Source: REBR01 sp033721915
GTDB lineage: Bacteria; Pseudomonadota; Gammaproteobacteria; Pseudomonadales; Oleiphilaceae
Length of the DNA stretch: 64,000 nt
Direction of reading: 5' to 3'
NCBI GenBank assembly: GCA_033721915.1
Contig: JAWWAC010000001.1
Coordinates: 62,001 to 126,000, forward strand
Positions 35,569 through 44,096 of the stretch are shown piece by piece. The notes under the pieces are model-generated. The model did no database searches. It was not told the DNA's origin and saw nothing but the letters and a program-made list of their open reading frames with translations. Position 1 is the stretch's first letter. Every line of letters starts with the position of its first letter. The translations under genes were made by a program, and so were the position numbers.

Positions 35569-36876
35569 ATGTCGACTACAACAGAAGCTCCGTTATCCAA
35601 CGATGTTTCCGCCTGGCTGGACCCCACCATGGACTCCGTGCGTGGCACCGAGACACCCAAAGACCCCAACAAGGGTTACATCGCGCTGCTTGGCTGGAGC
35701 GTCAACGCCATCAAGGCGGCGCAGAAGTTCGACCGCCGTTATATCGTCGTGGCGCCGGACTGGGCCGCGGATTTCTGTACCGCCAACAAGATCCCCTTTA
35801 TCCAGTGGGATTTCCTGCGCATCAATGACCGCTCACTGGAGATCGCCGAGAAGCTCAAGGCCGAAGGCGTTGACGTGGCCATTCCCCTCTTCGAGGAGAC
35901 GGTGGAGTGGTCCGGCGCCATCAACTCCGTGCTGTTGGACAGCCCGCGCATGTACGGCCAGTCCATTCTGTTCCGGGACAAGGCCCTGATGAAGCGCCGC
36001 GCCCAGTTGGGGGGTATTCGCGTCGGTATCTTCGAAGAAGCCCATGAAAAGGAAGACATCATCCGCTTCATGAAGCGGGTGAACCAGACACTGCTCAAAC
36101 TCGACGGCGACCTGGACGACCCGATTCACGTCAAGGCCTTCGACAAGGCCGGCTGCCTCGGCCACAGGATGATCCGCAACATTGATGAGATCGAGAGCAT
36201 TCCCCAGGAGGAATACCCACTGCTGATGGAAAGCCACCTGGATGGCTGGGAGTTTGCGGTGGAAGCCTGGATCCACGATGGCAAGATCCAGTTCCTCAAC
36301 ATTTCGGAATACGTCACCCTGGGTTATTCGGTTTTCGTTCCCGCCACCAAGGAACTGGAGAGCTGGCGCAATGCGATCACCAAGCAGATTGAGTTGCTGA
36401 TCAAGACCTTCGACATCAAGTTCGGCCTGATCCACCCGGAGTACTTTGTCACCGCCGACGGCGAAATGTACTTCGGCGAAGTGGCTTATCGTCCGCCCGG
36501 CTTCAAGGCGTTTGAGCTGATCGAGCGCGCCTATGGCTTCAGTGCCTACCAGGCCTCCATGCTGGTGTTTGACCCGAAGAGCACCAAGGAAGAGGTGGAA
36601 GCCTTCTTCCCCAAAGAGGTGGTGGATGCGAAGTGCTACGCCGGTTGCTTCGGCGTCTATCCGCGACGCCGTGTGGTCAGCAGGCTGGAGATGCCCCCGG
36701 AGACCACGGAGCACCCCTACTTCGAGTCACACGAACTGATGGCGCCGGCCGAAGAGACAGTGCCTGACCGCTCCGCCTTCGGCACCCACTGGGGCCTGGT
36801 CTTCTTCAGTGGCGACGATCCCATCAAGATGCGGGACCTGCTGAAAGCCCAGGAAGAGCTGGACTTCTACGTCTAA
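35569..36876 (+). CDS. orphan ATP-grasp enzyme, unknown substrate
   Basis: 435 residues. An N-terminal Rossmann-like part (IALLGWSVNAIKAAQ, residues 38-52) is followed by an ATP-grasp domain: probable ATP-binding Lys in HVKAFDKAG (188-195), the hinge LLMESHLDGWEFAVEAW (218-234), and the metal and phosphate-binding GEVAYRPPGF (303-312). ATP-grasp ligases join a carboxylate to an amine, thiol or similar group through an acyl phosphate; this resembles stand-alone peptide-ligase type members. No amino acid, siderophore or peptide biosynthesis gene is adjacent, so the product cannot be guessed. A good terminator follows, so the gene is transcribed alone. Confidence 0.85.
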   Translation: MSTTTEAPLSNDVSAWLDPTMDSVRGTETPKDPNKGYIALLGWSVNAIKAAQKFDRRYIVVAPDWAADFCTANKIPFIQWDFLRINDRSLEIAEKLKAEGVDVAIPLFEETVEWSGAINSVLLDSPRMYGQSILFRDKALMKRRAQLGGIRVGIFEEAHEKEDIIRFMKRVNQTLLKLDGDLDDPIHVKAFDKAGCLGHRMIRNIDEIESIPQEEYPLLMESHLDGWEFAVEAWIHDGKIQFLNISEYVTLGYSVFVPATKELESWRNAITKQIELLIKTFDIKFGLIHPEYFVTADGEMYFGEVAYRPPGFKAFELIERAYGFSAYQASMLVFDPKSTKEEVEAFFPKEVVDAKCYAGCFGVYPRRRVVSRLEMPPETTEHPYFESHELMAPAEETVPDRSAFGTHWGLVFFSGDDPIKMRDLLKAQEELDFYV

Positions 36877-36916
36877 CAGGGAGTTGGCTGAAAGTATTCA
36901 GCCGCTGTTAACAAGA

Positions 36917-36962
36917 CGCCCATGATGGCAGTCATTGCGACTCCGGAATCATGGGCGTTTTT
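36917..36962 (+). terminator. intrinsic terminator after the ATP-grasp gene
   Basis: CGCCCATGAT at 36917-36926 pairs perfectly with ATCATGGGCG at 36948-36957 across a 21-base loop, followed by five T. It lies 40 bases downstream of the ATP-grasp stop. Confidence 0.75.
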
Positions 36963-37010
36963 CATTACGGTTATTCTGCCCCCCTCAATCCGAAGTGTCT
37001 GTCGACCCAA

Positions 37011-37124
37011 CACCTGCCCTGGAAGGGCCATTCAGACCTCAGAAACAGCCCTCCAAGAGCCAAAAACGCGCTCAATAGAAGATATTTCCCTTTTAAATCA
37101 ATAGTACGACCTGGTCCGACCCGA
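37011..37124 (+). repeat. dispersed intergenic repeat, copy A
   Basis: First of five diverged ~110-base copies. It opens with CACCTGCCCTGGAAGGGCC, has the central CCTCCAAGAGCCAAAAACGC block and closes with CCTGGTCCGACCC. Immediately after it, a 12-base unit (CCCGACATCGAA) is repeated twice in tandem. It lies about 110 bases upstream of the fused hydrolase-kinase gene. Confidence 0.8.
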
Positions 37125-37232
37125 CATCGAACCCGACATCGAACTTGAGGTTCATTTGGTTGTCGAATGGACAAGGAGTGTCTGTCTCCTTGGGTTCGAT
37201 CGGGTTGGGGCAGAGAGATCAGGGAGTGGTTG

Positions 37233-38393
37233 ATGAGCCGAGAGTCCATTGTTCGCCGCAACAACGTCCATCGGGTTGGGGAGGGAGCACGCACCCTGCT
37301 GCTGGCCCATGGGTTTGGTTGCGACCAGACCATGTGGCGCTACGTGCTGCCCCGTTTGCGGAAGCGGTTCCGCCTGGTGCTGTTTGATTATGTGGACTCG
37401 GGGGGTTCGGACCTGTCTGCCTTTGATCCCCGGCGCTATGGGACACTGGAGGGGTATGCCGGGGACATTGAGGTCGACCTGTCACCGGAAACCGTGGAAG
37501 TGAACAAGGCCGTTGATGATGTGCTGGGGCTAATGAAACCCCTGGCCGAACAGGGTGACATACACTGCCGGAAGCCCCCCTCAGAGAAACTGTATGTCAC
37601 AGCCGACCCTACCCGGCTGAAACAGGCCCTGCTGAACCTGGTTTCCAATGCCATCAAGTACAACCACAAAGGGGGCGAGGTCACCGTGACGGTTGAGCCT
37701 GTCCGGCACAACGGCCAGCCACGGGTCCGAATGGCCGTCAGCGACACCGGGCCGGGCATTGACCCGGAACACCTCTCAGACCTGACCAGCCCCTTCAACC
37801 GCCTGCAGCATGAGGGCAGCCACATCGAAGGTACCGGTATCGGGCTGACCATTACCCGCCAGGTGATCGAAGCCATGGAGGGCTCACTGGGGATGTCCAG
37901 CGAGCCGGGCCTTGGCAGCGCCTTCTGGATCGAGCTGCCGGAAAGCCAGCCGGAGGCATCCGGTCGAGCGGCCGCGACGGAATCCCGCTCGGCCGAAACC
38001 GGCCCAACGCAACAGCGACAGGGCACAGTCCTCTACATCGAAGACAACCCGGTCAATCTCAAGCTGGTGGAGCAGTTTGTCCACCGCCATGGCCGTGCCC
38101 GTATGGTGCCCGCGGAGTGCCCTGAGAAAGGCATCGAGCTGGCTACCACCATCAGGCCGGCCCTGATCCTGCTGGACCTGAGCATGCCCCGCAAGGACGG
38201 CTATCAGGTTCTGGAGATACTCAGGGCAAAACCGGAACTGAGCAACACCCCCATTATCGCCATGACCGCCTACGCCCTGCCGGAGGATATCCGCCGTGGC
38301 CGGGCCGCCGGCTTCGACGACTACCTGACCAAGCCCATTAAAATGGCCCATTTTTTTGGGGTTCTGGATCAGTACCTGTCGGACCTGTCCTGA
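37233..38393 (+). CDS. chimeric protein: RsbQ-like hydrolase N-terminus fused to histidine kinase ATPase and receiver domains
   Basis: 386 residues from the ATG at 37233 (MSRESIVRRNNV). Residues 1-78 match the start of RsbQ-type alpha/beta hydrolases (LLLAHGFGCDQTMWRYV, LFDYVDSGGSD). The frame then passes directly into the middle of a hybrid histidine kinase: N-box NLVSNAIKYN, DTGPGI, GTGIGL, then a receiver with the phosphoacceptor Asp in LLDLSMPRKDG and Lys in LTKPI. The hydrolase nucleophile Ser motif and the kinase phospho-acceptor His are both missing. In related bacteria RsbQ and a PAS-kinase-receiver are neighbouring genes, so an in-frame deletion of the segment between is the simplest explanation. 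It may still be made, but cannot act as a normal kinase. Confidence 0.8.
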   Translation: MSRESIVRRNNVHRVGEGARTLLLAHGFGCDQTMWRYVLPRLRKRFRLVLFDYVDSGGSDLSAFDPRRYGTLEGYAGDIEVDLSPETVEVNKAVDDVLGLMKPLAEQGDIHCRKPPSEKLYVTADPTRLKQALLNLVSNAIKYNHKGGEVTVTVEPVRHNGQPRVRMAVSDTGPGIDPEHLSDLTSPFNRLQHEGSHIEGTGIGLTITRQVIEAMEGSLGMSSEPGLGSAFWIELPESQPEASGRAAATESRSAETGPTQQRQGTVLYIEDNPVNLKLVEQFVHRHGRARMVPAECPEKGIELATTIRPALILLDLSMPRKDGYQVLEILRAKPELSNTPIIAMTAYALPEDIRRGRAAGFDDYLTKPIKMAHFFGVLDQYLSDLS

Positions 38394-38605
38394 ACGCCGT
38401 CCTGGCGCTTCCGGCGGGCCACGGGTCCCTATTTTTCCGGAATGGGCCGTTTTTCCCGCGTTTTACTGAAAATTGCAAAACGTTAATTTTTGAAACATAG
38501 TCAAAAATAAGGGAGGGCTCGAGCGCCCAACACTGATAACCGTTGCCGCTCGCAGACTCGTGCATAGGGATATAACACCAACAAAAACCAAACGAGGTAC
38601 AAACC

Positions 38606-39622
38606 ATGCGATTCACCTTCGCACTGCGTGGCATCGTGGGGCTGGTTGTCTTACTGGTGACCGCTCCTCATGCGTTCGCGGCTGACCCATGCCTGATTTT
38701 CGTCCACGGCAAACAGACCAACACCGGCACCTTCGATAACTGGAGCGAAGCCCGCAACTACTGGGTCAAGGACGATAACGACTTCATCAAAACCGCCACC
38801 AGAAACTTCCAGGCCTCCCATTATGTGATTGGCTACAACGGCACACGCCCCTACTGGGACGCCGGATCGGCCGGGGAAGTGGCCGACGAAATCGTCAACG
38901 CCACACAGGGCAACCCGGATGGCGGCGGTAACAGCTGCGCCACCAGCCATGCCGACGGCGGCAGTTTCTGGGTGATTGCTCACAGCATGGGTGGCACAGT
39001 CATGGACTTCATACTGGGTAACGATGATTCCTCGGACCCCAATTACAACTTCAACGGCCCCTACGACACGGTTGCCGACCGCATCACCCTGGCCATCACC
39101 ACCGGCGGCGCCCACCGTGGCTCCGAGGGGGCGGATGCAGCCTGCGGCGAGTCCGGCAGCGGCAGTTGCGACTTCCTGGCCTCGTTTATCCAGGACTGCG
39201 ACGAGGCCACCAGCTGGCTGCGCAGCGCGGACGATGTGCAGGTCAGGACCTTCTCCAGCGCTCCCGCCAAAAACGTCTACCTGACCGGCGGTTATGAGGC
39301 CATCTTCGGCGCCAGCGCCTGCCTGTCCGGTGAGGACGACGGCATTGTGCAGTACGGCTCCATCTTTGCCTGTGACGGCGATGCCAGCATCAGCTATGAC
39401 AATGGCGACGTCTGTGGCAACAGCTTCAAGCAGGAGCAGTCCGGTTTCTTCAACCTGGATGCGGCCCACGAGAACCACAGCGACGAGCGGGATGCCAGCG
39501 ACTCCGACACCCGCCGGCAGGTGCCGGATGGCATATGGACCTGTGACGGGTCTCCCTGCGCGCCCAACACCCAAGTCGAAAGTTCCATGACCACCGCTGA
39601 ATTCATCAGCATTCTGTATTGA
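38606..39622 (+). CDS. secreted alpha/beta hydrolase (lipase/esterase-like)
   Basis: 338 residues. A signal peptide ends near AFA (about residue 25). The mature protein begins with LIFVHGKQTNT (oxyanion region), has the nucleophile motif VIAHSMGGTV, and a plausible catalytic His in AAHENHSDE late in the chain. Eight or more cysteines suggest disulfides, as expected outside the cytoplasm. The sequence is rich in Asp and Gly. It starts 16 bases upstream of another secreted protein and is probably co-transcribed with it. Substrate unknown. Confidence 0.85.
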   Translation: MRFTFALRGIVGLVVLLVTAPHAFAADPCLIFVHGKQTNTGTFDNWSEARNYWVKDDNDFIKTATRNFQASHYVIGYNGTRPYWDAGSAGEVADEIVNATQGNPDGGGNSCATSHADGGSFWVIAHSMGGTVMDFILGNDDSSDPNYNFNGPYDTVADRITLAITTGGAHRGSEGADAACGESGSGSCDFLASFIQDCDEATSWLRSADDVQVRTFSSAPAKNVYLTGGYEAIFGASACLSGEDDGIVQYGSIFACDGDASISYDNGDVCGNSFKQEQSGFFNLDAAHENHSDERDASDSDTRRQVPDGIWTCDGSPCAPNTQVESSMTTAEFISILY

Positions 39623-39638
39623 GCGGGGAGAGGCCATT

Positions 39639-40667
39639 ATGAATAACAAGATCCTGAAAACGTTAACCGCACTCATCAGCACAGGCCTGATGGCACCGGC
39701 GTTTGCCGCCGATCCCCAGACAGCCGACCTGGCCGAAAGGGCGGCCCGGGACTACCGGGAACAGGCCCGTTACCCGGCCTGGTCACAGGCGGTGGCCCTG
39801 GGCGCGCCGGACCCCGTCCAGGCGGAACGCACGCCCTCGCGGCAAACCCTGCCCGGCCCCAATGGCGCAAGCCCGGCACTCTCCGTATGGTCCTCGGACC
39901 TTCGGGCCGAGTCCGGAGACACCATCACGCTCTATGCCGAGATGGTGGAAAAAAAGCCCAAGGACACACTGGCCATCATGCTCTCCAGCGGCGCGGACGA
40001 GAACGACGCCTGGACCCTGACCGGCGAACTGGTGGGGCATAACAGCGGAACCCTCGCCGAGATCGACTACCGGGACGACGGCAAGAGCCCCGACGAAGTG
40101 GCTGGCGACGGCGTCTACACGGGGAGCTATACCCTGCCCGGTGAGCACCGGCCGGAGATGGGAAAAGCCGAGAACATCGCGGTCAGGGTGACTGCGGAAA
40201 ACCCCCAGGCCGAACCGCGCCATGCCGTGGGCGGGTTTCTCTACAGCCATCCCGCAGCGGCACTGACGGGTCGCTTCCGGGACAGTGAAGTGGACGGCAA
40301 CCTGGTGCTCCAGGCGGAAGTGGCGGTGTTCAAGGCCGCACGCTTCCACCTGCAGGGCACACTGGCGGCCCCATCAGGACAGTCCATTGCCACGGCAAAG
40401 ACCAGCGAAACCCTGGAGCCGGACACCCACTGGATCGACCTGCCATTCTACGGTCTGGCGTTCCACGAACGGGGCCTGCCTGGGGTCTACCAGCTGAACA
40501 CGGTCACCCTGAGCACCACCGGCAGCATACCCAACGCACTGGGTCCGTTGATGCATAACGCCCACAACACCCGGGCCTACGGTCTCAGCCAGTTCAGCAG
40601 CCAGCCATTCGGCCGCAAGAACCTGCTGGAAGCGGCCCAGAGACTGGAAAAACAGAGCCAGCGTTAA
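39639..40667 (+). CDS. secreted protein with Ig-like region, unknown
   Basis: 342 residues with a signal peptide ending near AFA (about residue 23). The middle contains SGDTITLYAEMVEKK and DGVYTGSYTLPGEH, which resemble Ig-like beta-sandwich modules of the type called choice-of-anchor X. The C-terminal part is beta-rich and ends in a charged helix. No catalytic motif is seen. It is not a lipase-specific foldase (no transmembrane anchor or helical scaffold). Tight spacing to the upstream hydrolase suggests a joint extracellular role. Confidence 0.7.
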   Translation: MNNKILKTLTALISTGLMAPAFAADPQTADLAERAARDYREQARYPAWSQAVALGAPDPVQAERTPSRQTLPGPNGASPALSVWSSDLRAESGDTITLYAEMVEKKPKDTLAIMLSSGADENDAWTLTGELVGHNSGTLAEIDYRDDGKSPDEVAGDGVYTGSYTLPGEHRPEMGKAENIAVRVTAENPQAEPRHAVGGFLYSHPAAALTGRFRDSEVDGNLVLQAEVAVFKAARFHLQGTLAAPSGQSIATAKTSETLEPDTHWIDLPFYGLAFHERGLPGVYQLNTVTLSTTGSIPNALGPLMHNAHNTRAYGLSQFSSQPFGRKNLLEAAQRLEKQSQR

Positions 40668-40782
40668 AGGCCACCGGCGGCAGGACCGCTACCGGTCATT
40701 CCCCAGGGACGGGGATTTTATCCCGCGTTTTCATGCCATCCCTCCTCTACCCGCACCTCAACCCCTGTAATACCTCCGCGCG

Positions 40783-40894
40783 CACCTGCCCTGAAGGGGC
40801 CATTTCGGCCTGAAAACAAGGCCTCCAGGCGTCAAATACACCCATCAGAACGGTGTTTTTCGTTCTTTATCAGCACTGTACACAGGTCCGACCC
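40783..40894 (+). repeat. dispersed intergenic repeat, copy B
   Basis: The copy runs from CACCTGCCCTGAAGGGGCCA through TTTCGGCCTGAAAACAAGGC and TTTATCAGCACTGTA to ACAGGTCCGACCC. It fills most of the 290-base gap before the DUF423 gene; nothing else is seen there. Confidence 0.82.
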
Positions 40895-40960
40895 AACCAC
40901 CGGGAGTCTCCGTATAATAGGGGCAGTGACGCCAACCGTTTAACCAACTGAGTATTCCCC

Positions 40961-41356
40961 ATGAATCGTATTTTGATGGCAGGGGCCCTGCTGGGCTTTC
41001 TTTCTGTAGTCGTCGGCGCCTCGTCCGAGCATGTCCTGCAGGCGCGGGTCGATGACGAGGTGTTTCGCTGGGTGATGACGGCCATCCGTTACAACCAGGT
41101 CGGGGCGTTGATGGTGACGGTACTCGGGCTGGCCCTGATGGCCTTGCCGGGGCACCGGGTGCAGGGTCTGCTGGCGCTGTCAGGTTGGCTGTTTGTGGTG
41201 GGGACGGTGCTGTTCAGCTTCAGTATCTACATCGCAGCACTGAGCGGTGAACACGCCTTTACCTATCTCTCGCCGTTCGGTGGAATCACGCTGATGGCGG
41301 CCTGGCTGGTACTGATCGTTGCCGGGTTCAGGGCCGGACTCCCCGGAAAGGCCTGA
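40961..41356 (+). CDS. DUF423 family membrane protein
   Basis: 131 residues with four transmembrane helices. The family signs are GAFGAHxL-like SSEHVLQARVDDEVF near the N-terminus, the AIRYNQVGAL segment, and the SPFGGITLMAAWLVLI final helix. Canonical DUF423 proteins have GAFGAH where this one reads GASSEH. Members are small inner-membrane proteins of unknown role. It converges on the M90 peptidase gene seven bases away. Confidence 0.87.
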   Translation: MNRILMAGALLGFLSVVVGASSEHVLQARVDDEVFRWVMTAIRYNQVGALMVTVLGLALMALPGHRVQGLLALSGWLFVVGTVLFSFSIYIAALSGEHAFTYLSPFGGITLMAAWLVLIVAGFRAGLPGKA

Positions 41357-41363
41357 AGCACGG

Positions 41364-42167
41364 CTACCCGATCGGGTCCTGGCGGTAGAAGCACCGGAGT
41401 TGCTGGTAGACCTCGGGATAGAAATGGTGAATCTGCCCGGGCTCTTCGAAGAAGACCTCGCTGAGTACGGCGAAGAATTCCGCCGGCGCCTCGGCGGCGT
41501 AAGGGTCGATGGGGACGGGTTCGCCGGCGTCCACCCGGGCGGTGAAATCCTCCCAGGCACTGGCAAAGACACGGGTCCACTCACTGCGGTCCATCTCCGG
41601 GTGCAGGGGTGGCATGCCATTGGCGGCGCCGTTAAGGGCGTCGAGCTTGTGGGCAAACTCGTGAATCACCAGGTTGTAGCCCTCCTCGCAGTGCAGGACC
41701 TCCTCCCAGGCCAGCACCACAGGGCCCTGCTCCCAGGCCTCACCCCCCTGCACCATCCGCTCTTCGTGCACCACACCGTCCTCGTCCATGTACTCGTGGC
41801 GGGCCTCAAAGGCCCCCGGGTAGACCATCACCGTGTGCCAGCCCCGGTACCAGTCCAGCCCCAGGTTGAGTATGGGCAGGCAGGCCTGAGCGGCAATCAC
41901 CCAGCCCATGTGCCGGTCCGGCGCCACCGACTCCGCGCCGATGATCTGCTTGTCATGGAGAAACAGGATCACCAGCTGCCGCAGGCGCTCCCGCTCCTCC
42001 ACGGACAGGCGCCTCAGCACCCGCTGCGTCTGACACAGGGCCGCCCACTCCCCCTGCCCCAGGTCACTGCGCTGGATAATCCGCCTCTCACGCCTGCGGC
42101 GCAGCCACTGCCTCACATTGCCTCTCCCTGTACTGACGGGTGCCCTGGCCAGCGCCGACCATGGCAC
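41364..42167 (-). CDS. mtfA: M90 family zinc peptidase, MtfA-like
   Basis: 267 residues. The zinc-binding helix HEFAHKLD is present at about residue 190, and the WEEVLHCEEGYNLVIHEFAH context and the FFAVLSEVFFEEP segment with a third metal ligand Glu match MtfA/M90. E. coli MtfA is an aminopeptidase that binds and removes the Mlc repressor, so it touches sugar uptake control. The N-terminus is uncertain: a GTG a few residues downstream (VRQWLRRRR) is an alternative start. Confidence 0.9.
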   Translation of the reverse strand: MPWSALARAPVSTGRGNVRQWLRRRRERRIIQRSDLGQGEWAALCQTQRVLRRLSVEERERLRQLVILFLHDKQIIGAESVAPDRHMGWVIAAQACLPILNLGLDWYRGWHTVMVYPGAFEARHEYMDEDGVVHEERMVQGGEAWEQGPVVLAWEEVLHCEEGYNLVIHEFAHKLDALNGAANGMPPLHPEMDRSEWTRVFASAWEDFTARVDAGEPVPIDPYAAEAPAEFFAVLSEVFFEEPGQIHHFYPEVYQQLRCFYRQDPIG

Positions 42168-42314
42168 GGATGCCGGAGTCGTTGAAGTCCGAAGGCTGAC
42201 TAGTATAAGCCAGCGTATGGATGGAGTGCCTATTCACTGGTTGCGTTAGTCTTGGAGGGGCTATTACGACATCACAGAAGCGCGCCAGGACACCCTCAAA
42301 CCGGAGACTTCATC

Positions 42315-43415
42315 ATGCAGACAACCCGCATTGCCATCATCGGGGCCGGCCTGGCGGGTCTTTACGCCGCCTGCCTGCTTGAGAAGAAGGGCATCAGGGA
42401 TTACCTGATTCTGGAAGCGAAGGATCTACCCGGGGGCCGGATTGCGTCGACTTCTACCTACGGGAATCCCGGCACGGAAGCTGTGGCGGGTTTTGACCTT
42501 GGGCCCACCTGGTTCTGGCCGGGATTCCAGCCCGAAATGGACCGCCTGGTACAGGATCTGGGACTGGTCCGGTTCGAGCAGTTTGAGACCGGTGAGCTGT
42601 TGCTGGAGCGCTCGCCCGACCAGCCGCCCGTGCGCGCCCGTGGCTACGTCAACTCGCCACCCTCCATGCGGCTGACCGGCGGGATGAACGCCCTCCTACA
42701 GGCCCTGCAACAACGCCTTGAGGCGACACGGATCCACACCGGACAGGCGGTGCGACGCCTTCGTCTGTCAGCGCCCCACATCGAACTGGAGACTGAGGAT
42801 GGCGAAGGTCGCGTCTCCAACTGGCGCGCCAGGCATGTGTTGCTGGCCATGCCGCCGCGCCTGGCTGAGCAGCAGCTCGACTTTGCCCCCGCCCTGCCCC
42901 GGTCACTGGCCGGGCAATGGCGCGACACCGCCACCTGGATGGCGCCTCACGCCAAGTACATAGCCCTTTACGATACCCCCTTCTGGCGGGAACAGGGGTT
43001 ATCGGGTGCGGCACAAAGTGCCGTCGGACCCATGGCTGAAATCCACGATGCCTCCCTGCCTGACGGCCCGGGGGCACTGTTTGGCTTTCTGGGCATACCG
43101 GCTCATGTGCGCAAGCGCCTTTCTGAAGAGGAACTCCGCAGCCACTGCCGCAACCAGTTCACGCGCCTGTTTGGCCCCCGGGCGGCGACGCCAACGGCGG
43201 AGTTCATCAAGGACTGGGCCCGGGACCCCTTCACCGCCACAGAGGCCGACCAGGCGCCCAGTGGCCAACACCCCAGGGCACCGGCCACCACGGCGGACAC
43301 CGGCCCCTGGCGCAAGCGACTGACTGGCATTGCCAGTGAGTGGTCGCTGGAGTTTCCGGGTTACCTGGCCGGAGCCATTGATGCGGCTCGGCGGGGTGTC
43401 GACGACTTATGCTGA
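42315..43415 (+). CDS. FAD-dependent amine oxidase family protein
   Basis: 366 residues from the ATG at 42315 (MQTTRIAII); a longer frame to 42252 adds unlikely residues. The dinucleotide motif GAGLAGLYAACLLEKKG, the LILEAKDLPGGRIAS arginine motif and the C-terminal SLEFPGYLAGAIDAARRG (second FAD contact) define the flavin amine oxidase family. Substrates in this family range from polyamines and monoamines to protoporphyrinogen and carotenoids, so none is claimed. No signal peptide. Confidence 0.88.
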   Translation: MQTTRIAIIGAGLAGLYAACLLEKKGIRDYLILEAKDLPGGRIASTSTYGNPGTEAVAGFDLGPTWFWPGFQPEMDRLVQDLGLVRFEQFETGELLLERSPDQPPVRARGYVNSPPSMRLTGGMNALLQALQQRLEATRIHTGQAVRRLRLSAPHIELETEDGEGRVSNWRARHVLLAMPPRLAEQQLDFAPALPRSLAGQWRDTATWMAPHAKYIALYDTPFWREQGLSGAAQSAVGPMAEIHDASLPDGPGALFGFLGIPAHVRKRLSEEELRSHCRNQFTRLFGPRAATPTAEFIKDWARDPFTATEADQAPSGQHPRAPATTADTGPWRKRLTGIASEWSLEFPGYLAGAIDAARRGVDDLC

Positions 43416-43470
43416 TCCGCCCCCGCCCTGCGGCCCAACGCTCCTGTCGGATGTCGCTTGCAGTGTCGCT

Positions 43471-43500
43471 TGATGCTTAATAGGATGTAGAAAAGCATCA
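43471..43500. promoter_or_regulatory. probable vapBC operator (inverted repeat)
   Basis: TGATGCTT at 43471-43478 and AAGCATCA at 43493-43500 form a perfect eight-base inverted repeat with a 14-base spacer, starting about 50 bases before vapB. VapB proteins with a ribbon-helix-helix domain usually bind such palindromes in their own promoters. Confidence 0.6.
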
Positions 43501-43521
43501 TATTTAATGCAGGAGACATCC

Positions 43522-43728
43522 ATGCGTACCACACTCACCATCGACGACGAGCTGTACCGGAAGGCACTGGAGCTGGCGGATCCGGACATGAACAAGTCGG
43601 ACCTGTTCCGTGAGGCCATTCATACCTTTATTCGGGTTCAGGCCGCCAAGCGTCTGGCCGCCCTTGGGGGCAAAGCACCGGATATGCAGGACATTCCCAG
43701 GAACAGAGACGGGCAAGACGCACCGTGA
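43522..43728 (+). CDS. vapB: VapB-type antitoxin
   Basis: 68 residues from the ATG at 43522 (MRTTLTID), with the ribosome site CAGGAGA before it. The N-terminal strand MRTTLTIDDELYRKALELA followed by a helix pair is the ribbon-helix-helix DNA-binding domain of VapB family 2; the C-terminal tail is expected to wrap around the toxin. The stop codon overlaps the GTG start of vapC, so the pair is coupled. Confidence 0.9.
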   Translation: MRTTLTIDDELYRKALELADPDMNKSDLFREAIHTFIRVQAAKRLAALGGKAPDMQDIPRNRDGQDAP

Positions 43729-44096
43729 GTGTGTTGATTGATACCTCTGTGTGGGTGGCTCATTTCCGGCGCAGAAACGAAACATTGGTGAACCTGTTGC
43801 TACAGGATGAGGGCTTGATCCACCCCATGGTGCTGGGAGAGCTCGCCTGTGGCACGCCACCGGCTCCGCGCAGGCAAACCCTCTCGGACATCGGGCTGCT
43901 GCAACACGCCCGCCAGGCCACCTGGGAGGAAGTCAGGGAGTTTATCGAGCAGGAGAAACTCTATGGGCTGGGCTGTGGACTGGTGGACCTTTCCCTGCTG
44001 GCGTCCACACTGATCACCCCAGGGGCGGCTTTGTGGACCCTGGATCAGCGCCTGTCGACATTGGCCAGACGGTTCGCCGTGGCCTACCGAAGCTGA
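43725..44096 (+). CDS. vapC: VapC-type PIN domain toxin
   Basis: 123 residues with a GTG start overlapping the vapB stop. The PIN-domain acids are visible: Asp in VLIDTSVWV, Glu in VLGELACG, and Asp in CGLVDLSLLAS and LWTLDQRL. VapC toxins are RNases that usually cut tRNA or rRNA and are silenced by VapB. All four acids being present suggests an active nuclease. Its end overlaps the convergent zinc-finger gene by 13 bases. Confidence 0.92.
   Translation: MSVLIDTSVWVAHFRRRNETLVNLLLQDEGLIHPMVLGELACGTPPAPRRQTLSDIGLLQHARQATWEEVREFIEQEKLYGLGCGLVDLSLLASTLITPGAALWTLDQRLSTLARRFAVAYRS

Noticed and set aside
39639..40667. Lipase-specific foldase for the upstream hydrolase
   Set aside because: It has a cleavable signal peptide and beta-rich Ig-like sequence, not the membrane anchor and helical scaffold of foldases.
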